Assembly (NCBI GenBank): GCA_965153355.1
Contig: OZ231126.1
Coordinates: forward strand, 10,912,001 to 10,976,000
Direction of reading: 5' to 3'
Source: Flaccisagitta enflata
Lineage: Eukaryota; Chaetognatha; Sagittoidea; Aphragmophora
DNA length: 64,000 bases
Below, piece after piece: positions 40,906 through 53,276 of the stretch. The translations under genes and the position numbers were made by a program. The notes beneath the pieces are model-generated. The model did not search any database and was not told where the DNA came from. It worked only from the letters and a program-made list of their open reading frames with translations. Each line of letters begins with the position of its first letter. Positions within the stretch are counted from its first letter, which is position 1.

Positions 40906-41538
40906 TATCCAATTAAGGCCCACTGCACTAAGATTTGAGAAAACAGAGTGTCCGGCAATTCATTGTTTTTATAGAAAAAAATTATGAAACCCACCAATAA
41001 CCTCGTTAGGCATACCCGATTTACCGAGGGTAATTATGTGTCACCAGGCCTTAAAGTCTTTGGAGAAAAAAATTAAGTTCAAATTTTCGATATTTCCTTC
41101 CTCCAGTTTTACCCATCATGCGAACACGCTTTACGACACCTCATAGTGGATTACCCCTTACTTTTTGTGCTTTTTCTTATGAGCCGTCGTTTGCTTTTGA
41201 GTCACGTCAAGAACTTGAAGTTTCCAAAAATGTCACTATGCACACCAGAGCCTGCGCCGGCCCCCCACGCGCCATTGTTCGATGATGACCTCTTAATATC
41301 CACTCCATAATTATCGGACACTTTTGTACGGCAGGTTACGGCGCATCAAGTGAAAAATTGTTTTTGAATTTTATTTTCTCACAGCTCGACGAAGCAGTTA
41401 TCGCGGAATTATTCGAACTTTTTATCTAGGCTTGTGTAAATACCGATTCCTTTGCTAGGTTTCTATTTCGTTAGATTAGGGGGATATTCAAATGAGCGTC
41501 TGCCATTCTTTCTGTCTGCTTTATAAGAAAACTATCTT

Positions 41539-41540
<2 letters not shown>
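40906..41540. other. No recognisable feature
   Basis: Unassigned intergenic sequence. No exon, hairpin or tandem repeat was recognised. Confidence 0.35.
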
Positions 41541-41593
<53 letters not shown>

Positions 41594-41597
41594 GAGA
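41541..41597. repeat. (GA)n microsatellite
   Basis: A GA tract with ATAG interruptions at its end. Confidence 0.9.
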
Positions 41598-41799
41598 TGA
41601 AGACTTTCCGATTAATTTGATAAAAGCGATAAAACAACGATATAAAGAACATATTATAAACATATGAAATGTGTAAAAAACAAACAGGAATCAAATAGAT
41701 AAATGGACGCACAAAGGAATAAACAAACAATTGAATAGGCTAACGGGTAAACAAATGAACTAACATTCGAACTAATGAATAATCAAACGGAAAAAATAA

Positions 41800-42066
41800 G
41801 TAGTCGCTTGCAGGTGGGCAGGAGCAGTATGTGGGTGGGTGCATGAAAGATTTTCCTACGTAGAGTCAGTTAGCTAGCGACTAGAAAAGCGAAGGATTAA
41901 AAAGCAAAAACCCATTGAACGGACAGATAATTTAAGATACAAAGAACAAAGCTGTTTTTGTCGCTTGCTTAGCGACTCTATGAGACGTCCGTTTCCCGTG
42001 GCTGGTTCTCGCGTAATGTCCGTTTGATCGTTTTCAGTCGCACACACGCGACCCTGTCCGTCCGTC
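41800..42066. mobile_element. Cluster of family A ends
   Basis: Plus copy 41800-41888: AGTCGCTTGCAGGTGGGCAG, then a terminal AGTTAGCTAGCGACTAG. Minus ends at about 41957 (GTCGCTTGCTTAGCGACT) and 42035 (AGTCGCACACACGCGAC). Confidence 0.5.
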
Positions 42067-42235
42067 GGTCTGTCCATTGGTAGAGGGGGTTCTCGGCGGC
42101 GGAGGGGGATGAAACTCGGTAGAACATGTCAGGAGGTGTTCATATTTTGAAGGCGCGGGGCGCGCCGCGGCTCGGAAGATCAGGAAGCTTGTTGGAAGGA
42201 AAGGAAAGACAAGGAGGGAAAAGGGATAAGGAAAG

Positions 42236-43660
42236 AAACAAGGCCGGATACACGGCCAATACCAGTCACGGACGGGTGGGCAGGGGCGGAAATACGCATT
42301 TTTCAACTTTTCGACTCATGCTCACCAACGGACCGACAAACCAACGGACGGACAAAGCCTCTTATAGAGAATTAATCCGGACTTACACCAGACATAAACC
42401 AGACCTAAATCTGACCTAAACCAGACCTTAGCCAAAACTAAACCAGACCTTAACCAGACTTCAACCAGACATAAATCAGACATAAACCAGACTTAAACCA
42501 CACTTAAATGAGACTCTAACCAAACCTTAACAAAACTTAAACCAGACTAAAACCAGACTTAAACCAGACTTAAACCAGACTTAAACCAGACTTTAACCAA
42601 ACTTAAACCAGACTTGAACCAGACTTGAACCAGACTCAAACCAGACTTTAGCCAGACTTTAGCCAGACTTGAACCATTTTAAACCAGACCTAAACCAGAC
42701 CTAATCCAGAATCAATCCAGATGTAAACCAAACGTAAACCAGACTTAAATCTGACCTAAACCAGACCTGAACCAGACCTAAACCAGACTTAAACAGACTT
42801 AAACCAGACTTAAACCAGACTTACTCCAGACTTACTCCAGACTTACTCCAGACTTACTCCAGACTTACTCCAGACTTAATCCAGACTTACTCCAGACTTA
42901 CTCCAGACTTAATCCAGACTTAATCCAGACTTAATCCAGACTTAATCCAGACTTAAACCAGACTTAAACCAGACTTAAACCAGACTTAAACCAGATTTAA
43001 ACCAGACTTTAACAAAACTTAAACCAAACTTAAACCAGACTTTAACAAAACTTAAACCAAACTTAAACCAAACTTAAACCAGACTTAAGCCAGGCATAAA
43101 CCAGACTTAAACCAGACTTAAACCAAACTTAAACCAAACTTAAACCAGACATAAACCAGACATTACCCAGACTTAAACCAGACCTTAAGAAAAAAGAAAT
43201 GACTAAAAGTGGCTCAAAATGACTAAGAATGACTTAAAATGACTTGAGATGACTTGAGATGACTAAAAATGACTCGAGATGACTTAAAATGATGCAAATT
43301 GACAAAAATTACAAAAGCCAAAAAATGACTTAGAGTGACTTAGAATGACTAATAATGACTTATCTTGACTTATAATGACTTAAAATGACTTAAAATGACT
43401 TAGCATGACTTAGCATGACTTAAAATGACTTATAATAACTTAAAATGACAAAAATAACAAAAAATGACAAAATGACTTAGATGACTGAAATGACTCAAGA
43501 TGACTGGAAATGACATAAAATGACTTAAAATGACTTAAAATAACCTAATATGACATCAAATGACGCAAAACGACAAAAAAAAGCTAAATGTTACCGACCC
43601 ACGGACAGACCGACCGACCGACGAAGCGGGTCATAGAGTCGCGTGCACGCGACTAAAAAT
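42236..43660 (+). mobile_element. Expanded family A element with two tandem arrays
   Basis: 5' box ACAAGGCCGGATACACGGCC, a GGAC core and CCTCTTATAGAGA, where the hairpin would be expected. Instead an 11-bp AACCAGACTTA array spans 42375-43185 and a 10-bp TGACTTAAAA array spans 43195-43565. A second GGAC core and the terminal hairpin GTCGCGTGCACGCGACT with AAAAA follow. It may be two elements fused through the arrays. Confidence 0.55.
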
Positions 43661-44382
43661 GTTACCAGCGGACCTACCGACCGACACGGCAAGGTGCAGA
43701 GTCGCGTGTCCGCGACTAAAAAGAGGAAGAAAAATACAAGGACAAGTAGGCCAATATGGTGCGCCGTGTGGATCGTCGAACGAATGCTTTACCGACGGAC
43801 AGACCGACCAACGGACACAGCCAGTTATAGAGGTGCTTTGGCGCACCTAAAAAATAAGGCCAAATACACTAACAAGGCCGGATACACGGCTACCCAAGTC
43901 GCGTGTAGGTGGGCACGGGCAGTGATGAAATAGACCAGTTAGGCAGTTGGGCAGGAGCTGTAACCCCAAAACCGCCCATAAACGCCAAAAAAGCACAATT
44001 TAACACTATTTAAACCTTAACTACATAGTTTTTTTGCTATATGGGGAAGAAAATCATGGATATAACAAGGTCGGATACACGGCCATCAGTTGCGGACGGA
44101 TGGGCAGGGGCGGAAATGCGCGTTTTCCCACTTTTCGACTCGATGGTTACGGACGGACCAACGGACCAACGGACCGACGGACCAACGGACGGACGGACAA
44201 AGCCTCTTATAGAGTTGCGTGTCCGCAACTAAAAACGCAATGCGACGCGTCGCGGGGAAGAAAATCAAAGGCAGGGGGGAAAAAAATCAAAAGCAACTCA
44301 AGAATATACACCCCTGAAGCAAAGTGTTACCGACAGACAGACGGACAGTGGGTTGTAGAGTCGTGTGCACGCGACTAAAAAA
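43661..44382 (+). mobile_element. Tandem cluster of five family A elements or ends
   Basis: Terminal hairpins end at about 43720 (GTCGCGTGTCCGCGACT), 43856 (AGGTGCTTTGGCGCACCT), 44238 (GTTGCGTGTCCGCAACT) and 44382 (GTCGTGTGCACGCGACT). 5' boxes occur at 43875 and 44065. The 44065-44238 copy is complete. Confidence 0.6.
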
Positions 44383-44680
44383 TCTCAGGATTATGTCAAA
44401 ATTTTGGTATTTTACCCTCCATCCCATACCAGACCAATTTGACCCCAGGAATCCGAATCTGCAGTCAAAAATGGTCTCAGGTCAATATTTCAATAGGCTA
44501 CCGCTACATTTCTCAGGTCAAAATACTGTATAAGGTCAAATTTTCAAAATTGAAAATTTGTCAATCTGATTGCAGATTCAAAATCCTTGGAAAAAACTAT
44601 CAAAAGAAAGTGTCTTTCGTTTTTTTGAAATTTTGAGTAGGACATAGTCAAAATTTTGACATAATCCTGAGATTTTTTAC
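44370..44680. mobile_element. About 310-bp inverted-repeat element
   Basis: Ends AAAATCTCAGGATTATGTCA and the mirror TGACATAATCCTGAGATTTT. Inner CAAAATTTTG words. It overlaps the A-tail of the preceding family A hairpin. The duplication boundary is unclear. Confidence 0.65.
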
Positions 44681-44682
44681 CG

Positions 44683-45175
44683 AATACACGGCCAATAAGT
44701 AGTCGCTTGCAGGTGGGTAGGAGCAGTAATGAGGGTGGGCAACGGCAGTATGTGGGTAGACGGGGCTGTATTTTAGGCTGGGCAGGGGCCGTAATGCTCA
44801 TAAATCACCATTTCAGCCGATTTCGCGTCATTCTGATTTACGCGTCACGGATCTTCCTAGCTTCCTACCAAGAGACACACCCTCTTATAAAGTCGCTTAG
44901 CAAGCAACTAAAAAGGGGGAAAGAAAAATAGAAGAAAACGAAAACAAAGGAAAACAAATTTGTGAATGACTGACAGACTGACGGACACAGCATATTCCAG
45001 AGTAGCGTTTCCGTGACTAAAAAAAAACATAGAGGAAGAGGAAGTAGTAAATGCGTGTTTATGCACTTAACGGACTGACCAACATAGCTGTTCATTGAGT
45101 TGCATAGCACGAAACTAAAAAATGTGTCGGACGGACTTGCGGATGGACCGACATGGCAAGGGGTAGACTGTAGAC
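44683..45175 (+). mobile_element. Family A elements (GTCGCTTAGC variant and degraded ends)
   Basis: 44683-44913: GAATACACGGCCAATAAG, AGTCGCTTGCAGGTGGG, then terminal GTCGCTTAGCAAGCAACT and AAAAA. Further ends at about 45020 (GCGTTTCCGTGACTAAA) and 45119 (GTTGCATAGCACGAAACT). A new GGAC core begins at 45125. Confidence 0.55.
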
Positions 45176-45895
45176 CACACTCGATGGTCCACACTCGACC
45201 AGCCACACTCGACTGACCACACTTGACAGATCACACTTGACAGACCACACTCGACAGACCACACTCGACGGACCACACTCGACGGACCACACTTGACGGA
45301 CCACACTTGACGGACCACACTCGACCTACCTCACTCGACCAACCACACTTGACCGACCACACTCGACTGACCACACTCGACTGACCACACTCAACAGACC
45401 ACACTCGACAAACCACACCTGACCGACCACACTCGACCGACCACACTTGACCGACCACACCTGAACAACCACACTTGACTGACCACACTTGACCGACCAC
45501 ACTAGACCAACCACACTTGACCAACCGCACTTGACAGACCACACTTGACCGACCACACTTGACCAACCACACTTGACCGACTACACTTGACCGACCAGAC
45601 TCGACCAACCACACTCGACCAACCACACTCGACGGACTACACTACCAACCAAACTCAACAAACCTCACTCAACCAAGCACACTCGACCAAACTCACTTGA
45701 CTGACCACACTCAAAAAACTTCACTCAACCGACTACAAACTGACTACGCTCGACCAACCACACTCAGACTACTCTTTACAATCTACACTTGAATGACCAC
45801 ACTCAATAGACTACACTCGTCCAATTCTTGACCAACTACACTGGACTTACTACACTAAACCAACTTCACTCAACCAACTACACTCAATCAATTTG
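45175..45895. repeat. Minisatellite of about 14-bp CCACACTCGACCGA units
   Basis: About 50 degenerate copies of CCACACT(C/T)GAC(C/G)GA. It starts directly after TAGACTGTAGA of a family A core. The matching family A tail with the same TAGACTGTAGA word is at 46520-46550, as though the array grew inside an element. Its open frame on minus is a translated repeat. Confidence 0.85.
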
Positions 45896-46395
45896 GTAAA
45901 GTTATCCATTTTTGAAAATTTTGGACGACGACACCCACCCGCCAAGAATTAAAGTCCGCGTCGGAATGATGTTCTGTCATGGACAGAAATCATCACTCTA
46001 CCACACAACCAAGAAATGAATGAATGAACGAACGAATGAATGAATGAATGAACAAGTTGTCTCATATTTTGCTGGGGGGAGGGGGGGGGGCTGACGACTC
46101 CAATTTCCCGACATGTGACAACATCCAAATTCTTTTTGGTGCATTTTCCCATAAAATGGTGCATAAATCTCTCGAACAAAAGGGCTCCGACGATGTTTAG
46201 TCTTTTAGTTTAAATTCCAAGCACACATGCTTTGGTATCATGCCGTGTGCGTGTTAACATTATACTTCATTTTTCAACGTTTTCGCATCACCCAAAGGTT
46301 TGATTGAACTATTTAATGTCTGCCCTCCCGCACATAACTGGGGTCGCTGTGTATCTGGCCTTACTTTTGCCTTAGGAAGGAATGAGCAAAAACAC

Positions 46396-46553
46396 AAAAA
46401 TAAGGCCGGATACACGGCAATCCAGTCGCGGATGGTTGGGCAGGAGCAGTAATGCGAAAATCGCTCGCAATTCAAAAATGTGATGGACGGACTTGCGGAC
46501 GGACCAACATGGCAAGGGGTAGACTGTAGAGTCGCGTGTCCGTGGCTAAAAAC
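46396..46553 (+). mobile_element. Family A element
   Basis: 5' box AAGGCCGGATACACGGC, AGTCGCGGATGG, GGAC core, GGGGTAGACTGTAGA and the hairpin GTCGCGTGTCCGTGGCT with AAAAA. Confidence 0.6.
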
Positions 46554-46691
46554 TATGTTTACGTGCGGGTGAGCGAGAGGCAGCCGTCGCGGTCCTTAGG
46601 CAGGGGCAGAAAAGCAAAAAAAAAAAATCATAAGCCCAAAAAGACCGCTAAAGCCCAAAAAGACCGTTAACGACTGACAGAGAGACTGTCC

Positions 46692-46696
<5 letters not shown>

Positions 46697-46777
<81 letters not shown>
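46697..46777. repeat. (GA)n microsatellite
   Basis: A pure GA tract. Confidence 0.95.
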
Positions 46778-46778
<1 letters not shown>

Positions 46779-46779
46779 A

Positions 46780-47520
46780 TCACTGCCGATTTGGTTATAA
46801 AACGTGTTCGCATGTTCGCTCAATTAGAATGAGCCTAAGAAAGTGATTGATAGAAAACTAGCGTTTTCAACTAGGCCGAATCCTTCAACTTAGAGATTTT
46901 TTTCTGGAAACGCGCGCTGACCAAAAATTGCAGTATGTGAAATTTGGAAAACAGCAACGGAAAAATTTTTTTGACACTACCAGTCGTCTGGGCATCCTAC
47001 CGAAGGTAAAACCTATACTCAATCTGGGTCCGACCCCAATCTTGTAGCTTCGTGCACTGTGGGGCTGTAACATGGCGGGGAAAGTCATCGCTAAACATCG
47101 CGTTACCATCCGACGGACCTCCCTTCGGACCCACACCCTCTTTTACCGTCGTTTAGCCAGAGACAAAAAACTGACGATATGTGTTTTACATTGACACACT
47201 CGCCAAGGTCCCACACCCACTCAGATCATACACACAAATTAAGAAGACAAACGTGTTAATCTGCTGTGTGAAGGGTAGATCGATCGAGACCGGGGTTTGA
47301 AAAGAATCAATCAAAAAGTGGTTGAACTCACGTACGTAACTATGTAAAGGACAGAAAAGATATTCGAGAAGAATTGAAATCAAATTAAATCGGCGGCTTT
47401 CTAGGGGCTATTCACGTCTCATGGTCTTTTTTAAGTAACGTACAAGCGACTCAATAACGCGACTCAACAGCCGGCTATGTCTGTCGATCAGTCGGTCCAA
47501 CATTCACGGGCATTCACAGG
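46780..47520. other. Unassigned, with a possible diverged family A copy
   Basis: 46870-47170 starts AACTAGGCCGAATCC and ends CCTCTTTTACCGTCGTTTAG then CCAGAGACAAAAA, a diverged family A layout without a clear GGAC core. The rest shows nothing recognisable. Confidence 0.3.
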
Positions 47521-47523
47521 CGG

Positions 47524-47946
47524 TTTTTAGATGCGTCCTCGCATCTCTATAAGAGGGTCTGTTCGTCCGTCCGTCCGTCCGTCCGCCCGTACTTCCGTCC
47601 GTCCGTCCGTCCGTCCGTCCTTCCGTCCGTCCGTCCGTCCGTCCGTCCGTCTGTCCGTCCGTCCGTTACCCCTCCTTGAAAATCGCAGTTTTTGGCACTT
47701 TTAAGCCGCGAGGATGTCATGTATCAAGTAATTAGAATATTTTGAGAGCCTCATTCGATACTAAGTCTTTATCTGTCTGTCCGTCCAAGTCTAGCGCCAA
47801 AGTCAATACACGTAGAGACACAGTCAGGACGCATCGTTGCCTGATCGGGCATGTTACATTACGGCTACTACCCAAATAATTGATTGACCTATTTTAACAT
47901 TGCCCTGCCCACCCTCACGCGACGTGGGTAACCATGTATCCGGCCT
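47524..47946 (-). mobile_element. Family A element, GATGCG variant
   Basis: TTTTTAGATGCGTCCTCGCAT at the left is the hairpin end, then a long GTCC core (47560-47670). The right side has CTGCCCACCCTC and GTATCCGGCCTATTTT, the mirrored 5' box. Confidence 0.6.
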
Positions 47947-48234
47947 ATTTTAAAAAGGTGTGAAAAAAGTACAAAATCTCAGCCATATTTTCACTGCGTC
48001 TAATTGTAATAACTTACCTAAAATAAAACAGAAGGAAAAGAAAAAAAAAACAGGTCCTGCTTAGAAATATACCAGTTAATGTGACAGCGATCATTGACAG
48101 CATTACTAGTTGTGGTAAGTGATAACTCATAAACGCAAAAATCCTGACATAAAATTTGTCAACTTCTTCATACTTGTCGTAAACCCTTTGATGTTGATAG
48201 GGTAAGTGATCATCATGTCAACTTTATACCAATC

Positions 48235-48237
<3 letters not shown>
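47947..48237. other. No recognisable feature
   Basis: AT-rich. Nothing recognised. Confidence 0.3.
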
Positions 48238-48328
<91 letters not shown>

Positions 48329-48350
48329 AGAGAGAGAGAGAGAGACAGAC
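48238..48350. repeat. (GA)n microsatellite
   Basis: A GA tract with one AAAAG interruption near 48325, then GACA units. Confidence 0.95.
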
Positions 48351-48412
48351 AGATAGAGACAGTAGACAAAGAGGCGAGCGGAAAGATAGACCATGGGACA
48401 GAGGAACGCATA

Positions 48413-49006
48413 ACAGGGTGTGCAAAATTATCCGGACATGGCAGTTATTTTTGTCACAAATGCTGTTTAAACAATGATTTTTGAAAGCATGAAGGGTAGA
48501 TATGAAAAAGTATTCTTTTTAGCATTCACAACTAAATTTCTCAAAGAGAAAGAAAGCAGAAATAAAGCTTTTCAGGTAAGTTTAACTCAGATAAAACACA
48601 CCTTAAAAATATTCATTAAAAAAAGCTGAAATTCTGTTATTAGTTTTTCTTGCCCTTTAAGCCTAGTTTATTTGCTTTCATGTGCTCAATTGATATTGAT
48701 TTAACTTACCTTCCTAAGCAGAATGTGTGTCAAGCTAAAAAAGTTACTATGGAGTAGTTACAAATATAAGAATCTATGATTTTGTAACCTTTTTTTCCCA
48801 TGAAATAAAATCCTGTGAAAATCTAAATCTTTGCTTCAAATCATTTAACTCCTACAGTGACAAGGGATTTAGAAAAGACCTGCAATCAATTCTTGCTTCT
48901 GATATGACTCGCTGGGGTACTCTGGCTCAAATTTCATGGTCCTGGATCACTTCCAAGTATGGTTTTCTCTCTATGAAGCAAGTCCGGATAATTTTGCACA
49001 CCCTGT
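48413..49006. mobile_element. 594-bp TA-flanked element (family F)
   Basis: Ends ACAGGGTGTGCAAAATTATC and its mirror, flanked by TA (48411-48412, 49007-49008). Inverted ends of about 28 bp. The right interior (48850-48980) has a short coding-like look but no recognisable transposase. Tc1/mariner-type duplication. Confidence 0.75.
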
Positions 49007-49008
49007 TA

Positions 49009-49375
49009 GAACGAAATAATAATTTAAAGATGGCAATAAGAAGAGATAATGAGCGGGGAAAATCAATTAAATCCGATGTTACAGCAGATGTACACATTTA
49101 CTGGGTCATTACGTTTGATTGTCAGGCTCTAATCAGTTTCATCATCATCACGTTAATTTTCTCTTTTACCTGCTCCTTTCCTCGTTTCTTCCGTTTCTTT
49201 CCTTTTGTGCCTCCTCTTCCTCTCTTTCCTTTTCCTCTTCCTCCTTTTTCTCGTCTTCCGCTCCTTTTCCTCCTCCGTTTTCTTCCTCTCCGTCATCATT
49301 GTTTTGTCCTTAACGTTTGCTAGTCTCTGTGAAATTAACTCTGTGAAACTCATCATCACTTTTGTTGTCCGTTTT
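49009..49375. other. Pyrimidine-rich tract, no gene
   Basis: 49155-49310 is CT-rich (TTCCTC/TTTCC words). The open frames on both strands are low-complexity. Confidence 0.4.
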
Positions 49376-49975
49376 TTAGGTGCGCCATAGCACCTCTATA
49401 ACTAGCTCTGTCTGTCGGTCAGTCGGTCGGTCGGTCGGTTGGTTGGTCGGTTGGTCGGTCACGCTCGAGTTGAAAATCTCAAAAAGAAGCAAAAATCACT
49501 GGAAATGATTCAGAAATATGCTAGGATGATCCCCAGGTGCGCCATAGCACCTCTATAAGAGGCTCTGTCTGTTCGTCCATCCGTCGGTCACGCTCGAATG
49601 AAAAATCGCTAAAAATGTTTGAAATCGATTGAAAACTAATATTGTTCATCATTGATGATACTCGTCATTTCATTCTCAAAAATAATCAGCTACAGTTAGG
49701 TCTGATGGAGCTGGGGAAAGGTCAGAGACTCAGATAGGTCTGGTGATAGGTCGGATAGGTGTGGGGATAGGTCTGATAGAGCTCGGGATAAGTCTGATGG
49801 AGCTCGGAATAGGTCTGAAAGAGCTCGGGATAGGTCTGATGGAGCTTGGGATAGGCCTGATAGAGCTCGGGATAGGTCTGATAGAGCTAGGGATAGGTCT
49901 GATGGAGCTAGGGATAGATCTAAGAATAATACCGCCCGGCGCACCGTCTTGGCCCGTGTATTCGGCCTTGTTTAA
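49376..49975 (-). mobile_element. Family A element(s), GGTGCGCC variant, with 20-bp array
   Basis: Two hairpin ends (AGGTGCGCCATAGCACCT at 49379 and 49537) precede GTCC cores. A tandem array of about 20 bp (GATAGGTCTGATAGAGCTCG) spans 49690-49925. The 5' box mirror is GTATTCGGCCTTGTTTA at the right. The internal box GGCGCACC pairs exactly with the hairpin's GGTGCGCC. Confidence 0.6.
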
Positions 49976-50216
49976 AGTCCAACTATTAGCATTATTGACG
50001 ATTCCTTAAGTATCTAAATGCGTCGCAACTCTTTGGTGGTACGTTCCTCGGACGGTCCGTTACTAAAGGACCATGAGCTAGCATAGACCATGAGCTAACA
50101 TTGATAAATCGAAGCTTGGTACACCGAATTCGTTATCAACAAGTTCATCGTAACAATGACGCATGTGTTAGTCCTTACAATCAAAATTTCTTACGAACAT
50201 GAAAAACAAAAACAAA

Positions 50217-50905
50217 CAGGTCGCCCAAGGGCAATATGTGGTCAGCGATACCCGTTGCCCTGCTTTGAGTGATTGTGAATTGGAGTGAGGGGAAGCAGGG
50301 CAGCGGCCCCGAAGGGGACGAAGTCCTGTAGAACACAGGGGGACTTTCGTTCGTCCTGCCTGAAGAAGTGGATAAGATGCTATAGAGGGCTTACTGAAGG
50401 TCTCCAAGAGCCTAAACTGAGGCCTAAGAAGGCTAATATAATGCCTCAGAATGCCAATGGGAAGCTTTAGAGGGCTGACTTGAGGCTTGAGAGAGCTGGA
50501 TTAAGGCTTGAAAGGTCAGAGGACTGATTTGAAGCCTGAGAGCAATAAATTGAGGCTTAGATAGCTGATTTGAGGCCTGAGAGGCCAGGTTTGAGGCCTG
50601 AGAAGCCTTATTTGATGCCTAATGGGGGGGGGACGCACGAACGAACGAACGCACAAACGGACGAACGAAAGTCCCCCTGTGTTCTACAGGACTTCGTCCC
50701 CTTCGGGGCCGCTGCCCAAAAAGCAAACAAAAAACACTTCCAACAGTCAAACAGGGCCTCGAAAGTTGAATTCGACTCGGGGATGCTCAAGAATGAAGGA
50801 GCAGCCCATAGGCAGTATATGGTCAGCGGTACCCGAGCCCTGCTGTTGTGGTTTGTGATTAAAGTTGAGGGTGAGAGCAGGGTAACGGCCCCAGAGTTAA
50901 CGAAG
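50217..50905 (-). repeat. Family B foldback repeat, copy 4
   Basis: Left GGTCAGCGATACCCGTTGCC and GGCCCCGAAGGGG. Arms CGAAGTCCTGTAGAACACAG and the mirror (50675-50725) are near identical, with GACTTTCGTTCGTCC variants matched on both sides. The roughly 20-bp GAGGCCTGAGAGGCTGATTT array spans 50395-50625. Confidence 0.65.
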
Positions 50906-51089
50906 CCATATTGTTGCTTCGTCTGAACCCTCGAATTTGAAAAACAATTGATGGCCATTTTTTCCATTGATGAAAAAATAACAATGCATTTTTTGATTCA
51001 TTTGAAACCTTCATACTTAATCTCAACTGTACATTACAATATTTGGGTGTTGTGTGTTATTAAGTAATGGAGAAAAAAAAATGTTCACG

Positions 51090-51090
<1 letters not shown>

Positions 51091-51145
<55 letters not shown>
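51091..51145. repeat. (CT)n microsatellite
   Basis: A pure CT tract. Confidence 0.95.
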
Positions 51146-51149
<4 letters not shown>

Positions 51150-51239
51150 TCGCCACTCCTCATCCCCATAACTTCTCATCCTCCTCATCCTCTTCCTGTC
51201 CATGCTTTTGCTGACGATCTCAGACTTTCGTCTGCCGTC

Positions 51240-51505
51240 TGTTGTTTGAAATTTAGCCAAGTAAAAGAGAGTAAAAAGGTACTTGTATCAACAACAAGAA
51301 AAAAGAAACATATGGGTAATGAAAAAAACGACAACAACCCAAAAACAACAACGACTCTTGTATCTCTGTTGTTTGAAATTCAGCCAAGTAAAAGAGAGAG
51401 TAAACAAAAAAAGTTACTTGTATCAACGTGAAGGGAAAAGAAACATCACTTTTGGGTATTGGCAAGAAAACAATAAAACGACCACTCTTGTATCTCTGAT
51501 GTAGT
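51240..51505. repeat. Duplicated block of about 120 bp
   Basis: The words TTGTTTGAAATT(T/C)AGCCAAGTAAAAGAGAG, ACTTGTATCAAC and ACTCTTGTATCTCTG (written here with the variant base) recur at about 51241-51365 and 51370-51500. Confidence 0.55.
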
Positions 51506-53276
51506 CATCATTCTACGTTGTTTAGAGAAAAAGAATAAACAGAAAGTAGAAGATAAGAAAGATTCAAATCAAGTCCACATAGTGAATGAGATAAACAAAT
51601 ACGCGCCGACTTACGCGCTCACCCAAAAACGCCGTTTCTCTCGAGTAAAGACGGCGACCGCGCGGACGACGAGGATATCCATTTTCATCGTGGAACATCC
51701 GTTGAAGTCGCGTAGCGCGGAACGCGAAAAGTTGTTTATGATAATGTAGTTTTTTTGTGGTTGATCCTTTTTTATATGAACCTGGTCTGTATTGGTCCAC
51801 GTCCTCTCTCTCTTTAACGTGTAAGACAATCCCCGCCGAAAGCTACAACAGAACAAAAATAAAAGAAACAAAAAACAAGAAAAAAAAAAAAAGAGAACGA
51901 GAAAACCCGACTGAGATGTGAAAAGAAGATGAGAAAAGAATGAAACAAGATAGAAAAACAAGATAAAAAGAGAGATAAGTCCGAAGAGGAAAGGATTGAG
52001 AAAAAAAAGGTCTGCGAATTGAAATAGCAAAAAAGAAAACAAAAAAGTAATAAGTAAAAAGGAGAAAAAATTGAGAGAGAAACAGAGAAATTAAAGGGGA
52101 TTAAAAAGAAAATTTGGGGAAAAAACTCGCACATACAATTTTAAAAAAAGAAATCATTCAACATCAACTCGTCTGATTCGCGGAAATCCACCACCAGCAT
52201 CAGAAAGAAAAAAAAGAGAGGAAGAGAAAAAAAAAACCAAAAAACAAAAAAAAACCGAAACAAAGTAGAAATGAAATAATGAAATAGCAAACAGTTAAAC
52301 TTCAGCGTCTCTCTTTCTCTTTCTCTTGCATGCGCCGTCATCTGTACTATCATCAATGACGATGTCGAGGCCAGATGTGGACAGACCATCACTACTACCA
52401 TTTTGTCACCTCCTAAACACCGACTTATGATGTTGCTGTTGTGGATCTGATCGCTGGAACACGCTGATGCTGTTGTGGTCGTTACAACAGCGACTGTCAT
52501 AAGCAGATGCTGTTGTGGTCGTTATATACTTATATTGCAGCAACTGCACTGTCATCAGCTTCGCCATCTACATCATTATCATCACTATCTCATCGTCGTC
52601 ATCGCCTTCGGTTGCTGTAAAAAGTAACTGGTGATTGTTCTTGTAAGTGTTGTGATTTTTTCTCTCTCTCTTTCTGTGGTGTTACTTTTTTCGACCATCG
52701 AAGTGATGAGTTGAAAAAAAAAAAATCGAAGACTAAATTATAACCTTTTTTTTCGACGGTGGCTGCATTTTAAACGATTTTAAACGATTTTATCGGCAAA
52801 GAAAAAAAGACATTAGAAAAGGAAAACAAAAACAAAAAAAAAGACCAAAAGAGGTGAAAAACGAAAAAAAACTTTTTCTCATCTGATTGGGTTGAAAGTT
52901 GAAACATTCTTTTGTGCATAACCTTGCTTGATGTCATAGACCGCGCTGCATCTCAAACCAAATTCTGTATTCTTTTATTCTCTCTCTCTTTGTCTTAATG
53001 TATACACATCGCTTTCTCGCTAAAGAAACAAAGAATGAAACCAACAAGATACAAAGGAAATAGAGTCTAAAAAAGTGGAATCGAAAAAAAAAAAGAATTA
53101 TCGAAAAAATAAATTGTGAACGACCTTTCGCTACGACCTTTTCGGGCCGCGCCTTCTGCGCTTGAAGTGTTGCTCGCGCGCGCTTGCAAAACAAGAAATT
53201 CCTCCGCCGCTTCCATCATTTGTGTGTGTTTTTATTCTTTATTTTCTTTTGTAAACAAACATTGTAAACGTAAACA
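51506..53276. other. Mixed region upstream of a possible first exon
   Basis: Contains a CpG-containing segment at 51603-51725, A-rich stretches (51840-52280 and 52790-52870), a 19-bp-type duplication GATGCTGTTGTGGTCGTTA (52459 and 52507), CATCATC-rich sequence near 52550-52610, and a GC-rich patch at 53120-53195. The unusual CpG content could mark a promoter region. No exon was defined with confidence. Confidence 0.35.

Noticed and set aside
42375-43565. CRISPR-like repeat array
   Set aside because: Units of 10-11 bp without unique spacers, in a eukaryotic context; a minisatellite.
45231-45626. 131-aa minus-strand protein of VWSVECGRSSVV-type repeats
   Set aside because: It is the 14-bp minisatellite read in a frame that happens to stay open; the unit is degenerate at DNA level without codon bias.
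51611-52042. 143-aa minus frame, Phe/Leu-rich
   Set aside because: Read-through of A-rich low-complexity sequence. The CpG-rich end could hold a short minus exon, but nothing supports it.
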